From the NCBI GenBank assembly GCA_903851415.1, contig CAINOE010000124.1, positions 62,001 through 126,000 of the forward strand: a stretch of DNA of 64,000 nt, written 5' to 3'. Positions within the stretch are counted from its first letter, which is position 1. Every line of letters starts with the position of its first letter. The translations under genes were made by a program, and so were the position numbers. This DNA is from an uncultured Rhodopila sp. (GTDB lineage Bacteria; Pseudomonadota; Alphaproteobacteria; Acetobacterales; Acetobacteraceae). The notes beneath the pieces were generated by a model. That model saw only the letters and a program-made list of their open reading frames with translations. It ran no database searches and had not been told where the DNA came from. This document shows, one piece after another, positions 57,120 through 64,000 of this stretch.

Positions 57120-57335
57120 CTACCGAAAGATCGACCGCACCAGCGCCCGGGTCTCCGGCGAGACCTTCATCGGTTGATGCCCCGGCATCAGCCTGCCGTT
57201 GACGTGCATGATCTCCACCAAATCCGCGTAGCTGGACAGGTTGAACCACTCCATCGCCGCGCGGTGCCCGATCTTGCCCTTTTCCAGCCGTTCCAGCACA
57301 TCGGCGACCGAGCAGCCCTTCAGATACTCGCTCAC
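57120..57335 (-). CDS. Small antitoxin-like protein, partner of the PIN protein
   Basis: 71 aa: LERLEKGKIGHRAAMEWFNLSSYADLVEIMH with a basic C-terminus. A GTG start overlaps the PIN gene stop (GTGA), so the pair is coupled, but with the toxin-like gene first, the reverse of the usual order. No family recognised; the antitoxin role rests on context. Confidence 0.6.
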   Translation of the reverse strand: MSEYLKGCSVADVLERLEKGKIGHRAAMEWFNLSSYADLVEIMHVNGRLMPGHQPMKVSPETRALVRSIFR

Positions 57336-57922
57336 GGCCCGAAACTCCTGCGCAGCCAGGTCGAACGTATTTTGGAGGTCGATCCAACCTTTTCAAACGG
57401 CACCATCGGGGTCTTCCGGCTGGCATTGATCCGCTCGACAAGATCGAGGCCCTCGGGCAGCAGCCCCTCCCGTTGCAAGGTCAGAAGCCACGCGGTGGTG
57501 TTGAGCAAATGCACGCCTTTCAGCCGCCCGACCCGCAGATTGAGGACATCGGGATCTTCGAACAGCACCAGCGGCACGAAACCCGGCCCGGTGCTGTGCG
57601 CAAGCGTCGTCGCATATTCGTCCACCGCAATCTCTCCAAGGTTGCCGCTCGGCGTCAGCGGGTCCCGGCCGAGACGGGTCTGAAAGCCGACACCCACATT
57701 GGTCTCGACGATCTCGATCCGGTTATGCAAGCGCCGCAACCCGGCCGCGACTTCGCCCTTGGGATCGTTCGCCGGCTTGGTGATCTCGTAATAGACCTGA
57801 TCCACCACCCGAACCGGCACCGCAAAACGGCCCAGCAGATCTATCCGGTCAATCCCCGCAAGCGTCAGCACCGGACCGGCATCCGGTATGATAACCGCCA
57901 CATCGACCGTCCTGCGGCGCAT
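57332..57922 (-). CDS. PIN-domain-like protein (putative VapC-type toxin)
   Basis: 196 aa. DVAVIIPDAGPVLTLAGIDRIDLLGRF gives the first PIN aspartate, and the later NLGEIAVDEYATTLA and VLFEDPDVLNL could supply the acidic cluster. The ATG at 57922 begins at the motif. The frame extends upstream without a good start. Family assignment is moderate, as the central region is longer than a typical VapC. It is convergent with the restriction gene and divergent from accD. Confidence 0.65.
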   Translation of the reverse strand: MRRRTVDVAVIIPDAGPVLTLAGIDRIDLLGRFAVPVRVVDQVYYEITKPANDPKGEVAAGLRRLHNRIEIVETNVGVGFQTRLGRDPLTPSGNLGEIAVDEYATTLAHSTGPGFVPLVLFEDPDVLNLRVGRLKGVHLLNTTAWLLTLQREGLLPEGLDLVERINASRKTPMVPFEKVGSTSKIRSTWLRRSFGP

Positions 57923-58048
57923 AGAATCCTCATCTGAAGCCGGACGCCTTCTATACCCGGCTTGACCGGCGACGTCAGCTTCGGCGGCTGAGCCACTCCG
58001 GATCAACCCTGCTTGCCCCCGGGCCGCGCCCCCGCTATCTGCTGCCGC

Positions 58049-58915
58049 ATGAGTTGGCTCACCGAATACGTCCGCCCCAAGATCCGCACGCTGTTCACCC
58101 GCTCGTCGGTGCCGGACAACCTCTGGCACCAGTGCCCGGCCTGCCAGCAGATGATCTTCCACCGCGACCTCACCGCCAGCCTCAAGGTGTGCAGCAACTG
58201 CGGCCACCACATGCGGGCCAGCTCGGACGAGCGGCTTGAATGGACCTTCGACGCGGAGGCATTCACCCGCATCGAACTCCCCAAGCCGCCAGCCGATCCG
58301 CTCCGCTTCCGCGATACCAAGCGCTACGCCGATCGGCTGAAGGAGGCGCGGGATGTCACCCACATGGATGATGCCATCGCGGTCGCCCACGGCACCATCG
58401 ACGGCGAGAAGGCTGTCGTCGCCGTGATGGAATTCGGCTTCATCGGCGGCTCGATGGGCGCCGCGGTGGGGGACGCCATCGTCGCCGCCGCCCGCCTCGC
58501 GGTGCTTCAGCAGGTGCCGCTGATCGTCTTCACCGCGTCGGGCGGCGCGCGCATGCAGGAAGGCGCCGTCAGCCTGATGCAGATGCCGCGCACCGTCATC
58601 GCCACCCGCCTGGTCAAGGACGCCGGCCTGCCGTTCATCGTCGTGCTAACCGATCCCACGACCGGAGGCGTCACCGCCAGCTTCGCCATGCTCGGCGACA
58701 TCCAGATCGCCGAACCCGGCGCCATGATCGGCTTTGCCGGCGCCCGCGTCATTGAGCAGACGGTGCGCGAGATTCTCCCCGAGGGCTTCCAGCGCGCCGA
58801 ATACCTGCTGGAGCACGGCATCATCGACATGGTGGTCAAGCGCACCGACCTGAAGGCCACCCTCGCCCGCATCATCAGCCTGCTGAGCGTGAAGGACATT
58901 CGGGCGGCCGCGTGA
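58049..58915 (+). CDS. accD: Acetyl-CoA carboxylase carboxyltransferase beta subunit
   Basis: 288 aa. N-terminal zinc ribbon (HQCPACQQMIF ... VCSNCGHHMRAS) and the carboxyltransferase fold with FTASGGARMQEGAVSLMQM and DPTTGGVTASFAMLGD. It transfers carboxyl from biotin to acetyl-CoA, the first step of fatty-acid synthesis, in complex with AccA. The ATG at 58049 begins the family motif SWLTEYVRPKI. It overlaps folC (GTGA), the usual accD-folC pair. Confidence 0.97.
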   Translation: MSWLTEYVRPKIRTLFTRSSVPDNLWHQCPACQQMIFHRDLTASLKVCSNCGHHMRASSDERLEWTFDAEAFTRIELPKPPADPLRFRDTKRYADRLKEARDVTHMDDAIAVAHGTIDGEKAVVAVMEFGFIGGSMGAAVGDAIVAAARLAVLQQVPLIVFTASGGARMQEGAVSLMQMPRTVIATRLVKDAGLPFIVVLTDPTTGGVTASFAMLGDIQIAEPGAMIGFAGARVIEQTVREILPEGFQRAEYLLEHGIIDMVVKRTDLKATLARIISLLSVKDIRAAA

Positions 58916-60174
58916 CAGACGCCATCGACCGGATCGCCGCCCGCCTCGAGAGACTGCATCCGAGGCTGATCGACCTCAGCCTGGACCGCCTGCGCGATCT
59001 GCTGGCCAGCCTGGGACATCCCGAGCAGCGCCTGCCGCCGGTGATCCATGTCGCCGGCACCAACGGCAAGGGCAGCACCTGCGCATTCATCCGCGCAATG
59101 GCGGAGGCGGCCGGACAGCGCGCGCATGTCTACACCTCGCCGCATCTGGTGCACTTCAACGAACGCATCCGCGTCGCCGGCCGCCTGGTCGGGCAGGACC
59201 GCCTGATCGCCGCGATGGAACGGATCGAGCGGACCAACAACAACGCGCCGATAACCGTGTTCGAGGTGATCACCGCCACCGCCTTCGACCTGTTCGCCGC
59301 CACACCTGCCGATATCTGCGTCCTGGAGGTCGGGCTTGGCGGCCGGGGCGACGCCACCAACGTGATCGATGCGCCCGCCGCCTGCGCGATCACCTCGATC
59401 TCGCTCGATCACCGCGAACTGCTGGGTTCGGCCGTGGAAACCATCGCCGGTGAGAAAGCCGGCATCATGAAACCCGGCGTGCCGGTCGCAGTCGGGGGCC
59501 AAACGCCTGATGTCAGGCGGGTTCTGCTGGACCATGCCCGGGCCGTCGAAGCGCCCTTGCTGCTGCGCGGCCGGGACTGGGACATAACCGCGAGCGCCTC
59601 CGGCCTGTGTTACAGCGACGCGTCGGGGACGATCGAACTGCCTCCCCCATCGCTGCTCGGGCTGTTCCAGCACGACAACGCCGGCATCGCCCTGACCGCC
59701 TTGCGTGCCGCCGACCTGCCGCATCGCCCGGCCGGGGTCGCCGCGACGGAATGGCCCGCCCGGCTGCAGCGCCTGGACGGCCGGCTTGCGCGCCTGCTGC
59801 CGCCGGACTGGGAGCTTTGGCTGGATGGCGGCCACAATCCCGGCGCCGGCGTTGTCCTCGCAGAGCACCTTCGCGGCTGGGCCGATCGGCCGGTGCATGT
59901 GGTGGTGGGGATGAAGCAGGCGAAGGATTCGGCGGAGTTTCTGCGGCCTCTGCTGCCTCTTGCCGCGTCCGTCTGGGCGGTCCGGGAGCCGAACCAGCAT
60001 GCGGCATTGCCTGTCGAGGCGATCGTCGCTGCATCCGGCGGGGTGGCCCGGCCCGGGCCGCTGGTGGCCGATGCGCTTGCCGGGGTTTCCGGGGGCGCCG
60101 AACCGGCCCGTGTGCTGATCTGCGGCAGCCTGTACCTGGCGGGCGAGGTCCTGAAACTCGACGCCGGCGGCTAG
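58912..60174 (+). CDS. folC: Folylpolyglutamate synthase/dihydrofolate synthase
   Basis: 420 aa Mur-ligase-fold enzyme with P-loop GTNGKGSTCAF, TSPHLVHFNERIRV and the C-terminal DGGHNPGAG. It adds glutamates to (dihydro)folate in folate synthesis. Starts at GTG 58912 within the accD stop. Its 3' end overlaps the convergent HTH gene by 4 bp. Confidence 0.95.
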   Translation: MTDAIDRIAARLERLHPRLIDLSLDRLRDLLASLGHPEQRLPPVIHVAGTNGKGSTCAFIRAMAEAAGQRAHVYTSPHLVHFNERIRVAGRLVGQDRLIAAMERIERTNNNAPITVFEVITATAFDLFAATPADICVLEVGLGGRGDATNVIDAPAACAITSISLDHRELLGSAVETIAGEKAGIMKPGVPVAVGGQTPDVRRVLLDHARAVEAPLLLRGRDWDITASASGLCYSDASGTIELPPPSLLGLFQHDNAGIALTALRAADLPHRPAGVAATEWPARLQRLDGRLARLLPPDWELWLDGGHNPGAGVVLAEHLRGWADRPVHVVVGMKQAKDSAEFLRPLLPLAASVWAVREPNQHAALPVEAIVAASGGVARPGPLVADALAGVSGGAEPARVLICGSLYLAGEVLKLDAGG

Positions 60175-60518
60175 AGCGCCATCGCGAGGGGCGGCGTCCG
60201 CTCGTGATCCGGGGCCTGGACCGAAATCGTGACCTTCTGGCCGAGACCCTTCAGCACCAGCAGTAGCCGCCAGACCGAGAAGCCCGAAACCGTGCCGTTG
60301 ACGATTTTCGACACGTCAGGCTGTTTCAATCCGGTGCGGTCGCAGACATCCGCCTGACGGAGACCCTGGTCTTCGATCAGCAGCGCGATCCGGTTCGCCA
60401 GATACACTTTCACCCGCATTTCGTCCGGATCGGCATAGCCGCGATCACGCAGGAAGTCGCCGCTGCCGACGACCGGGGCAGTGTTCTCCAGAGGATCGTC
60501 TTTCCAGTTTTCGCTCAT
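60171..60518 (-). CDS. XRE-family HTH antitoxin (HigA-like)
   Basis: 115 aa with a helix-turn-helix (LRQADVCDRTGLKQPDVSKIVNG) and an N-terminal extension. The C-terminal WRLLLVLKGLGQKVTI is typical of short XRE antitoxins paired with Gp49/HigB toxins. The ATG at 60518 follows GAAGGCG; a longer TTG start at 60548 would overlap the toxin stop by 7 bp. The toxin gene comes first, as in higBA. Probably autoregulates. Confidence 0.85.
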   Translation of the reverse strand: MSENWKDDPLENTAPVVGSGDFLRDRGYADPDEMRVKVYLANRIALLIEDQGLRQADVCDRTGLKQPDVSKIVNGTVSGFSVWRLLLVLKGLGQKVTISVQAPDHERTPPLAMAL

Positions 60519-60541
60519 GTCGTTCGCCTTCGCCGTCGTTG

Positions 60542-61000
60542 TCACCAAACCAATTCGCCGCTCAGGCCGCTGGCGTTAGCCTGCCGCACCAACCGCCGCT
60601 CCTCCGCCCGCCGCCGCAACGCCAATCTGTTCTCGAGGTAGTGGTGGTCGGCCTTTTGTTTCCGCGCCATCAGACGGTCGATCTGCCACCGCGGCATGTC
60701 GCTGTCCTTAGGCGACTTCTTGATGCCGGCATCCAGGATGTAGATCGCTTCCGCATACTCCGCCGCGAAGTAAACCCGATACGTGTCGTCATCGTAGAAG
60801 ATCCGGATCTCCGAGATCCCGAACAGAGAACCCCGCAAATCCCGCACCTGTTTCGCCGGCAACCTCCCGCCGTTCTGCAAGACAGTCGTCCTGGCATCGG
60901 CCGCCTCCCGCACCTCCGGCGGCAGAGCGGCGTAGTCCCGGACGGCTGCCTCATTGATAAAGATCACCTCTTTCAGATCGCCGCTGGCGCCGGATGTCAT
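60542..61000 (-). CDS. HigB/Gp49-like toxin
   Basis: 152 aa RelE-superfamily toxin of the phage-derived Gp49/HigB type: KQVRDLRGSLFGISEIRIFYDDDTYRVYFAAEYAEAIYILDAGIKKSP in pieces, with the usual Lys/Arg near the active groove. Excellent ribosome site (AAAGGAGG). The C-terminal Arg-rich extension (RLALRRRAEERRLVRQ) is longer than in most relatives. Such toxins cleave mRNA. The operon sits between folC and trxA. Confidence 0.85.
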   Translation of the reverse strand: MTSGASGDLKEVIFINEAAVRDYAALPPEVREAADARTTVLQNGGRLPAKQVRDLRGSLFGISEIRIFYDDDTYRVYFAAEYAEAIYILDAGIKKSPKDSDMPRWQIDRLMARKQKADHHYLENRLALRRRAEERRLVRQANASGLSGELVW

Positions 61001-61265
61001 CCAAGCCTCCTTTCGTATAGCGGTTCAACTATATTTCGTCAACCCGTTTAAACGTCCCGAAGCAGGGTAGCCGGTCACGGTTACGAAAGAGTTAACGGGA
61101 ACGCCCACGCCGACCGCGGGCGCCGGTCAAGGGTTCGGGTTTTTGATCCAGCCCCGGCCGCATCCGAAGCCCCGCATGCGCGTTGTTCGGACAGGCCGAT
61201 GCGGCGCCGCACGACGACGAACCGACCGCACGGCCTCCGGCAGCAGCCGAAACAAGGAGCATTCC

Positions 61266-61502
61266 ATGAAACCACTCCTGGCTTTGGTCACGCTGGCTCT
61301 GACCGCGCTTGTTCTTGAGGAGAAAGCCCGTGAGGTCGCGGGCGACGCGCACGATGCCTACGGCCAGGCTGTCGTGCAGGCGCGGGAGGCAAAGCAAACC
61401 CTCGCCGAGCAGGTCCGGCAGCAGCCGCTCATCTCGCTTCTGATCGCCGGGGGCCTCGCCTTCGCGGTGGCTTCGGTCGTCCCGGCCCGAGGCCAAACCT
61501 GA
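61266..61502 (+). CDS. Small membrane-associated hypothetical protein (78 aa)
   Basis: N-terminal hydrophobic segment (PLLALVTLALTALVL), an amphipathic middle (AYGQAVVQAREAKQTLAEQV) and a second hydrophobic helix (ISLLIAGGLAFAVASVV). The layout resembles small DUF883-like or stress-associated membrane proteins. The ATG at 61266 has AAGGAG 6 nt upstream. Followed after 32 bp by the GlsB-family gene, so possibly an operon. No firm family call. Confidence 0.65.
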   Translation: MKPLLALVTLALTALVLEEKAREVAGDAHDAYGQAVVQAREAKQTLAEQVRQQPLISLLIAGGLAFAVASVVPARGQT

Positions 61503-61534
61503 AACCCCATACTTAACCGAAAGGAATCACCAGC

Positions 61535-61801
61535 ATGTCAGTTCTCGCCTGGCTTATCCTCGGCCTGATCGCGGGCTTCATCGCCAGCAAACTCGTCAAC
61601 AAGACCGGCGAGGGGCTCATCCTCGACATCGTGCTCGGCATCGTCGGCGCTTTTGTCGGCGGCTTCCTGTTCTCGTTCGTCGGAGCCGCCCCGATCACCG
61701 GATTCAACATCTACAGCATCATCGTCGCCGTCATCGGGTCGGTTGTCGTGCTGTTCATCTACCACGCTTTTGCTGGCCGAAGCACCAGCAGCACCATCTG
61801 A
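61535..61801 (+). CDS. GlsB/YeaQ/YmgE-family stress-response membrane protein
   Basis: 88 aa transglycosylase-associated-protein family member: three hydrophobic helices with LAWLILGLIAGFIASKLV and DIVLGIVGAFVGGFLF, a clear family match. These small inner-membrane proteins are often stress-induced. Ribosome site AAAGGAA. A strong hairpin follows before the convergent trxA. Confidence 0.92.
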   Translation: MSVLAWLILGLIAGFIASKLVNKTGEGLILDIVLGIVGAFVGGFLFSFVGAAPITGFNIYSIIVAVIGSVVVLFIYHAFAGRSTSSTI

Positions 61802-61810
61802 ACGCGAAAC

Positions 61811-61842
61811 ACCCCGGCGCGCTGGTCATTCCGCGCCGGGGT
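61811..61842. terminator. Bidirectional terminator-like hairpin between glsB-type gene and trxA
   Basis: A perfect 11-bp stem (ACCCCGGCGCG, 61811-61821, with 61832-61842) with a 10-nt loop in the middle of a 60-bp convergent gap. No long T-run, but position and stability suit a shared terminator. Confidence 0.8.
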
Positions 61843-61860
61843 CTCGCGCATCTCCTGCCG

Positions 61861-62193
61861 TCAGATGTTGCCGGCGATCCAATCCTTCAAAGCGCCTTTG
61901 GGAAGCGCGCCAATCTTCGTCGCAGCCACCTTCCCGTCCTTGAAGATAAGCAGGGTCGGAATGCCCCGAACGGCGTATTGGTTCGGAGACTCAGGGTTGT
62001 TGTCGATATCGACCTTCGCGACCTTTAGCTTGCCGGCAAATTCTTCCGCCAACTGATCAAGCGCAGGGGCGATCTGCTTGCAGGGACCGCACCAATCCGC
62101 CCAGAAATCGACCAGCACCGGGCCGGTCTTGCTGGCCTCGATGACATCGGTGGCGAAGCTGGCATCCGTCACGGGAACCGTATTTGCGCTCAT
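61861..62193 (-). CDS. trxA: Thioredoxin
   Basis: 110 aa with the redox motif WCGPC (Cys35 and Cys38) and the full thioredoxin fold (VDIDNNPESPNQYAVRGIPTLLIFKDG in pieces). Reduces protein disulfides and supplies ribonucleotide reductase. It lies 55 bp downstream of addA, and the addA-trxA-folC neighbourhood is conserved in alphaproteobacteria. Confidence 0.96.
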   Translation of the reverse strand: MSANTVPVTDASFATDVIEASKTGPVLVDFWADWCGPCKQIAPALDQLAEEFAGKLKVAKVDIDNNPESPNQYAVRGIPTLLIFKDGKVAATKIGALPKGALKDWIAGNI

Positions 62194-62248
62194 TTTTCAG
62201 ACCTTCAGATTTCAATTCGAAAAGAGGTGGGATCGATGCCGGATACGG

Positions 62249-64000
62249 TCAAGCGGCGTCTCTCGCGCGACCGGGTTCATGCGAATCGAGCATCTCATCA
62301 GGCAGGATCGCCACCTTGGCCTCCCGCGTCCAGATCAAAGCGCAGCGAACCGCCCGGCCGGGAAAGATCGCCCGCAACACCGCGCGGTACGATGCCATCT
62401 GCCGCAGATACAGCACAGGCGTGTCCTCCACGCGTGACGGAGTCCGCCGGTTGGTCTTGAAATCCACCACCAGCACCTGATCCGGCGCGACCACCAGACG
62501 ATCAACGAGGCCGCCGACAACCGCATCGCCGACAACGCCGGTCAGCGGCACCTCCGCGCGGCTGTCCGGCCCGAACACGGACGCGAGGTCCGGATGGGCC
62601 ATCACCGCCAGCACTTCCTGCGCAATCCTTGCCGCGTCGCCGTCCGCCAGGCCATTGCCCGGTTTGTCCAGGAACCGCAACGCCGCGCCCGGACGCTGTT
62701 CCGCCGGGATCGCCGGCAAATGCTGCAACAGCGCGTGGACCAACTGGCCGCGGCGGAACCGGTTGCCGCCGGCGTCCCGCTCCGCCAGCGGCGAATCCGC
62801 CGCCGGCACCGATCCCAGCTCCGCCCCCTCCGGCCGGCTCGGCGCCAGCGGCATCGGCCGCGGCGGCTCGGGCGGCGGTGGCGCGGGCTGCCAGAGCGGC
62901 GCGGCGCCGGCCCATTGAGGCATCGCCGCAAGGTCGTCGGCGCGGCCTGCCGCGGGCGCCGTTTCGGCCGGAACGGCCTGCGACGAGCGCAGCCACATCA
63001 CGTCGCCCTCCCACAGCCCGAACGCCTCCCGTTCCGCCCCCAGCGCCTCGAACCCCCGCCGCACCAAACTATGCCAGCATTCATCCTTCGGCGGATTGCG
63101 TGACTGCCAGCCGCAAACCAGCAGACGATCCTCGGCGCGGGTCAGGGCTACGTAGAGCAGCCGGTTGTGCTCCTCCATCTGCCGCTGCCGCCCGGCGGCG
63201 CGCAACTGGTCCAGCGGGCCGCAGCGGAACTCCCGGCGCGGCGCCCACAGCGGGACGTCCCGGCCGGTCGCCTTGTCCTCGGCCCAAACGATCGCGCCGT
63301 CATCCATCGGCAGCGCGGCGGTATCCGGCACCACGACCAGCGGCGCCTGCAACCCCTTGGCGCCATGCACCGTCATGATCCGCACCAGGTTGCCGGCTGC
63401 CTCCGCCTCCCGCTTCACCTCCGCGCCGGACTGGCGCAGCCAGTGCAGGAACCCCTGCAGCGACGGCGGATGCCGGGCGGCGAAGGTCAGCGCGGCGTTG
63501 AGCAGTTCATCGACCGGCTCCGCCGCCTCCGGCCCGAGCCGCGCGAACAGCCGCGCGCGGCCGCCCAGCGGGCCCAGCGCCTCCGCGAGCAGCGCGTACG
63601 GTGAAACGTAATCCACGCGGCCGAGCAACTGCCCGAAGAACGCCGCCGCCTGCGCCCAGGACGGCCGCTCGCCCGCGCGATCGCGCAGCGCGTCCCACAG
63701 CGAACCCGGGCGATCGATCGCCAGCTCCATCAGCTCGTCGTCGGTCAGGCCGCCGAGCGGGCTGGTCAGCAGGCAGCCGAATGTCAGGTCATCCGATGGC
63801 AGCAGCAGCGCGTCCGCCAGCGCCATCAGATCCTGCACCGCCGGCTGGTCCGTCAGCACCATCCGGTCCAGCCCCGCCACCGGCACGCCGCGCGCCTTGA
63901 GCGCCCGCACCAGCGCCCGCGCGAACTCGTCGCGCCGCCGCACCAGGATCAGCACGTCGCCCGCGGCCAGCGGCCGCCCCTTGCTTTCGAGCATCACCGA
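62249..64000 (-). CDS. addA: Double-strand-break repair helicase AddA, C-terminal part
   Basis: The minus-strand frame runs from the right edge to a stop at 62249, giving about 583 C-terminal residues of a roughly 1150-aa protein. UvrD-type helicase motifs V and VI (RIMTVHGAKGLQAPLVVVPD and LLYVALTRAEDRLLV) precede a RecB-like nuclease domain (RRGQLVHALLQHLP, then VDRLVVAPDQVLVVDFKTN with the D and DxK residues). AddAB resects double-strand breaks and loads RecA. Pro-rich linker between helicase and nuclease parts. Confidence 0.95.
   Translation of the reverse strand, partial: SVMLESKGRPLAAGDVLILVRRRDEFARALVRALKARGVPVAGLDRMVLTDQPAVQDLMALADALLLPSDDLTFGCLLTSPLGGLTDDELMELAIDRPGSLWDALRDRAGERPSWAQAAAFFGQLLGRVDYVSPYALLAEALGPLGGRARLFARLGPEAAEPVDELLNAALTFAARHPPSLQGFLHWLRQSGAEVKREAEAAGNLVRIMTVHGAKGLQAPLVVVPDTAALPMDDGAIVWAEDKATGRDVPLWAPRREFRCGPLDQLRAAGRQRQMEEHNRLLYVALTRAEDRLLVCGWQSRNPPKDECWHSLVRRGFEALGAEREAFGLWEGDVMWLRSSQAVPAETAPAAGRADDLAAMPQWAGAAPLWQPAPPPPEPPRPMPLAPSRPEGAELGSVPAADSPLAERDAGGNRFRRGQLVHALLQHLPAIPAEQRPGAALRFLDKPGNGLADGDAARIAQEVLAVMAHPDLASVFGPDSRAEVPLTGVVGDAVVGGLVDRLVVAPDQVLVVDFKTNRRTPSRVEDTPVLYLRQMASYRAVLRAIFPGRAVRCALIWTREAKVAILPDEMLDSHEPGRARDAA

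Overview
The window is GC-rich, densely packed proteobacterial DNA. Gene content (cytochrome c maturation ccmCDE, UbiH-type hydroxylase, AddA, a trpB-trpA ... accD-folC ... trxA backbone) and protein style point to an alphaproteobacterium, most likely in the Acetobacteraceae/Rhodospirillales. The centre is a vanadium-nitrogenase (vnf) region. A V-dependent nitrogenase has been reported for the purple acetobacterium Rhodopila globiformis, so that genus is a reasonable but unproven guess.

Layout. 0-2.3 kb: ubiH-like (cut by the left edge), ccmE, ccmD and ccmC on the minus strand. 2.4-10.4 kb: EVE-domain protein, a toxin-antitoxin pair with a frameshifted toxin, acetyl-CoA synthetase, and an RND efflux adaptor plus pump. 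11-24.2 kb: a carbohydrate/redox/osmotic-stress-like block: a UPF0149 protein; a minus-strand operon (glycogen-debranching-type glucosidase, exported two-domain VOC protein, small ORF, DoxX-DoxX-NDH2 fusion); a PRC-barrel protein; and a plus-strand operon (MGH1/GH63-like glycosidase, SDR, MIP channel, GMC oxidoreductase). A long imperfect palindrome sits in front of that operon.

24.3-37.5 kb is the vnf region. Minus strand: vnfD-vnfG-vnfK, an unrecognised 297-aa ORF, a NifX-like protein and a ModE-like DNA-binding domain without molybdate-binding domains. Divergent from vnfD: a protein fusing a NifX-like cofactor-binding domain to a complete glyoxalase I, then a Nif11-family protein. Next come a 114-aa ORF and vnfA (sigma-54 activator) on the minus strand. 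Finally vnfE-vnfN-vnfX, a TIM-barrel (sugar-phosphate-isomerase-like) protein and a NifU C-terminal-type scaffold on the plus strand. I see three sigma-54 -24/-12 promoters (vnfD, the NifX-GloA fusion, vnfE). GTTC-N6-GTAC sites, resembling the VnfA sites described in Azotobacter, stand in front of them. The catalytic component (VnfDGK), the cofactor scaffold (VnfEN/X) and the regulator are here, but the Fe protein gene vnfH, nifB and homocitrate synthase are not, so they must be encoded elsewhere.

37.5-47.2 kb: aldehyde dehydrogenase; three family-4-like glycosyltransferases; a decayed NusG-like antiterminator gene; DUF72 and NUDIX proteins; two small proteins, one Gly/Ser-rich and exported. 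47.4-64 kb: comF, a four-domain rhodanese protein, a methyltransferase, MazEF-like TA, trpB-trpA, then an islet containing a small membrane protein, a degenerate partial copy of trpB-trpA, a XamI-like restriction-modification system with a frameshifted nuclease, and a PIN-type TA-like pair. accD-folC, a HigBA-like TA, two small membrane proteins, trxA and the 3' part of addA (cut by the right edge) follow. No rRNA, tRNA, CRISPR array or intact insertion sequence was seen.
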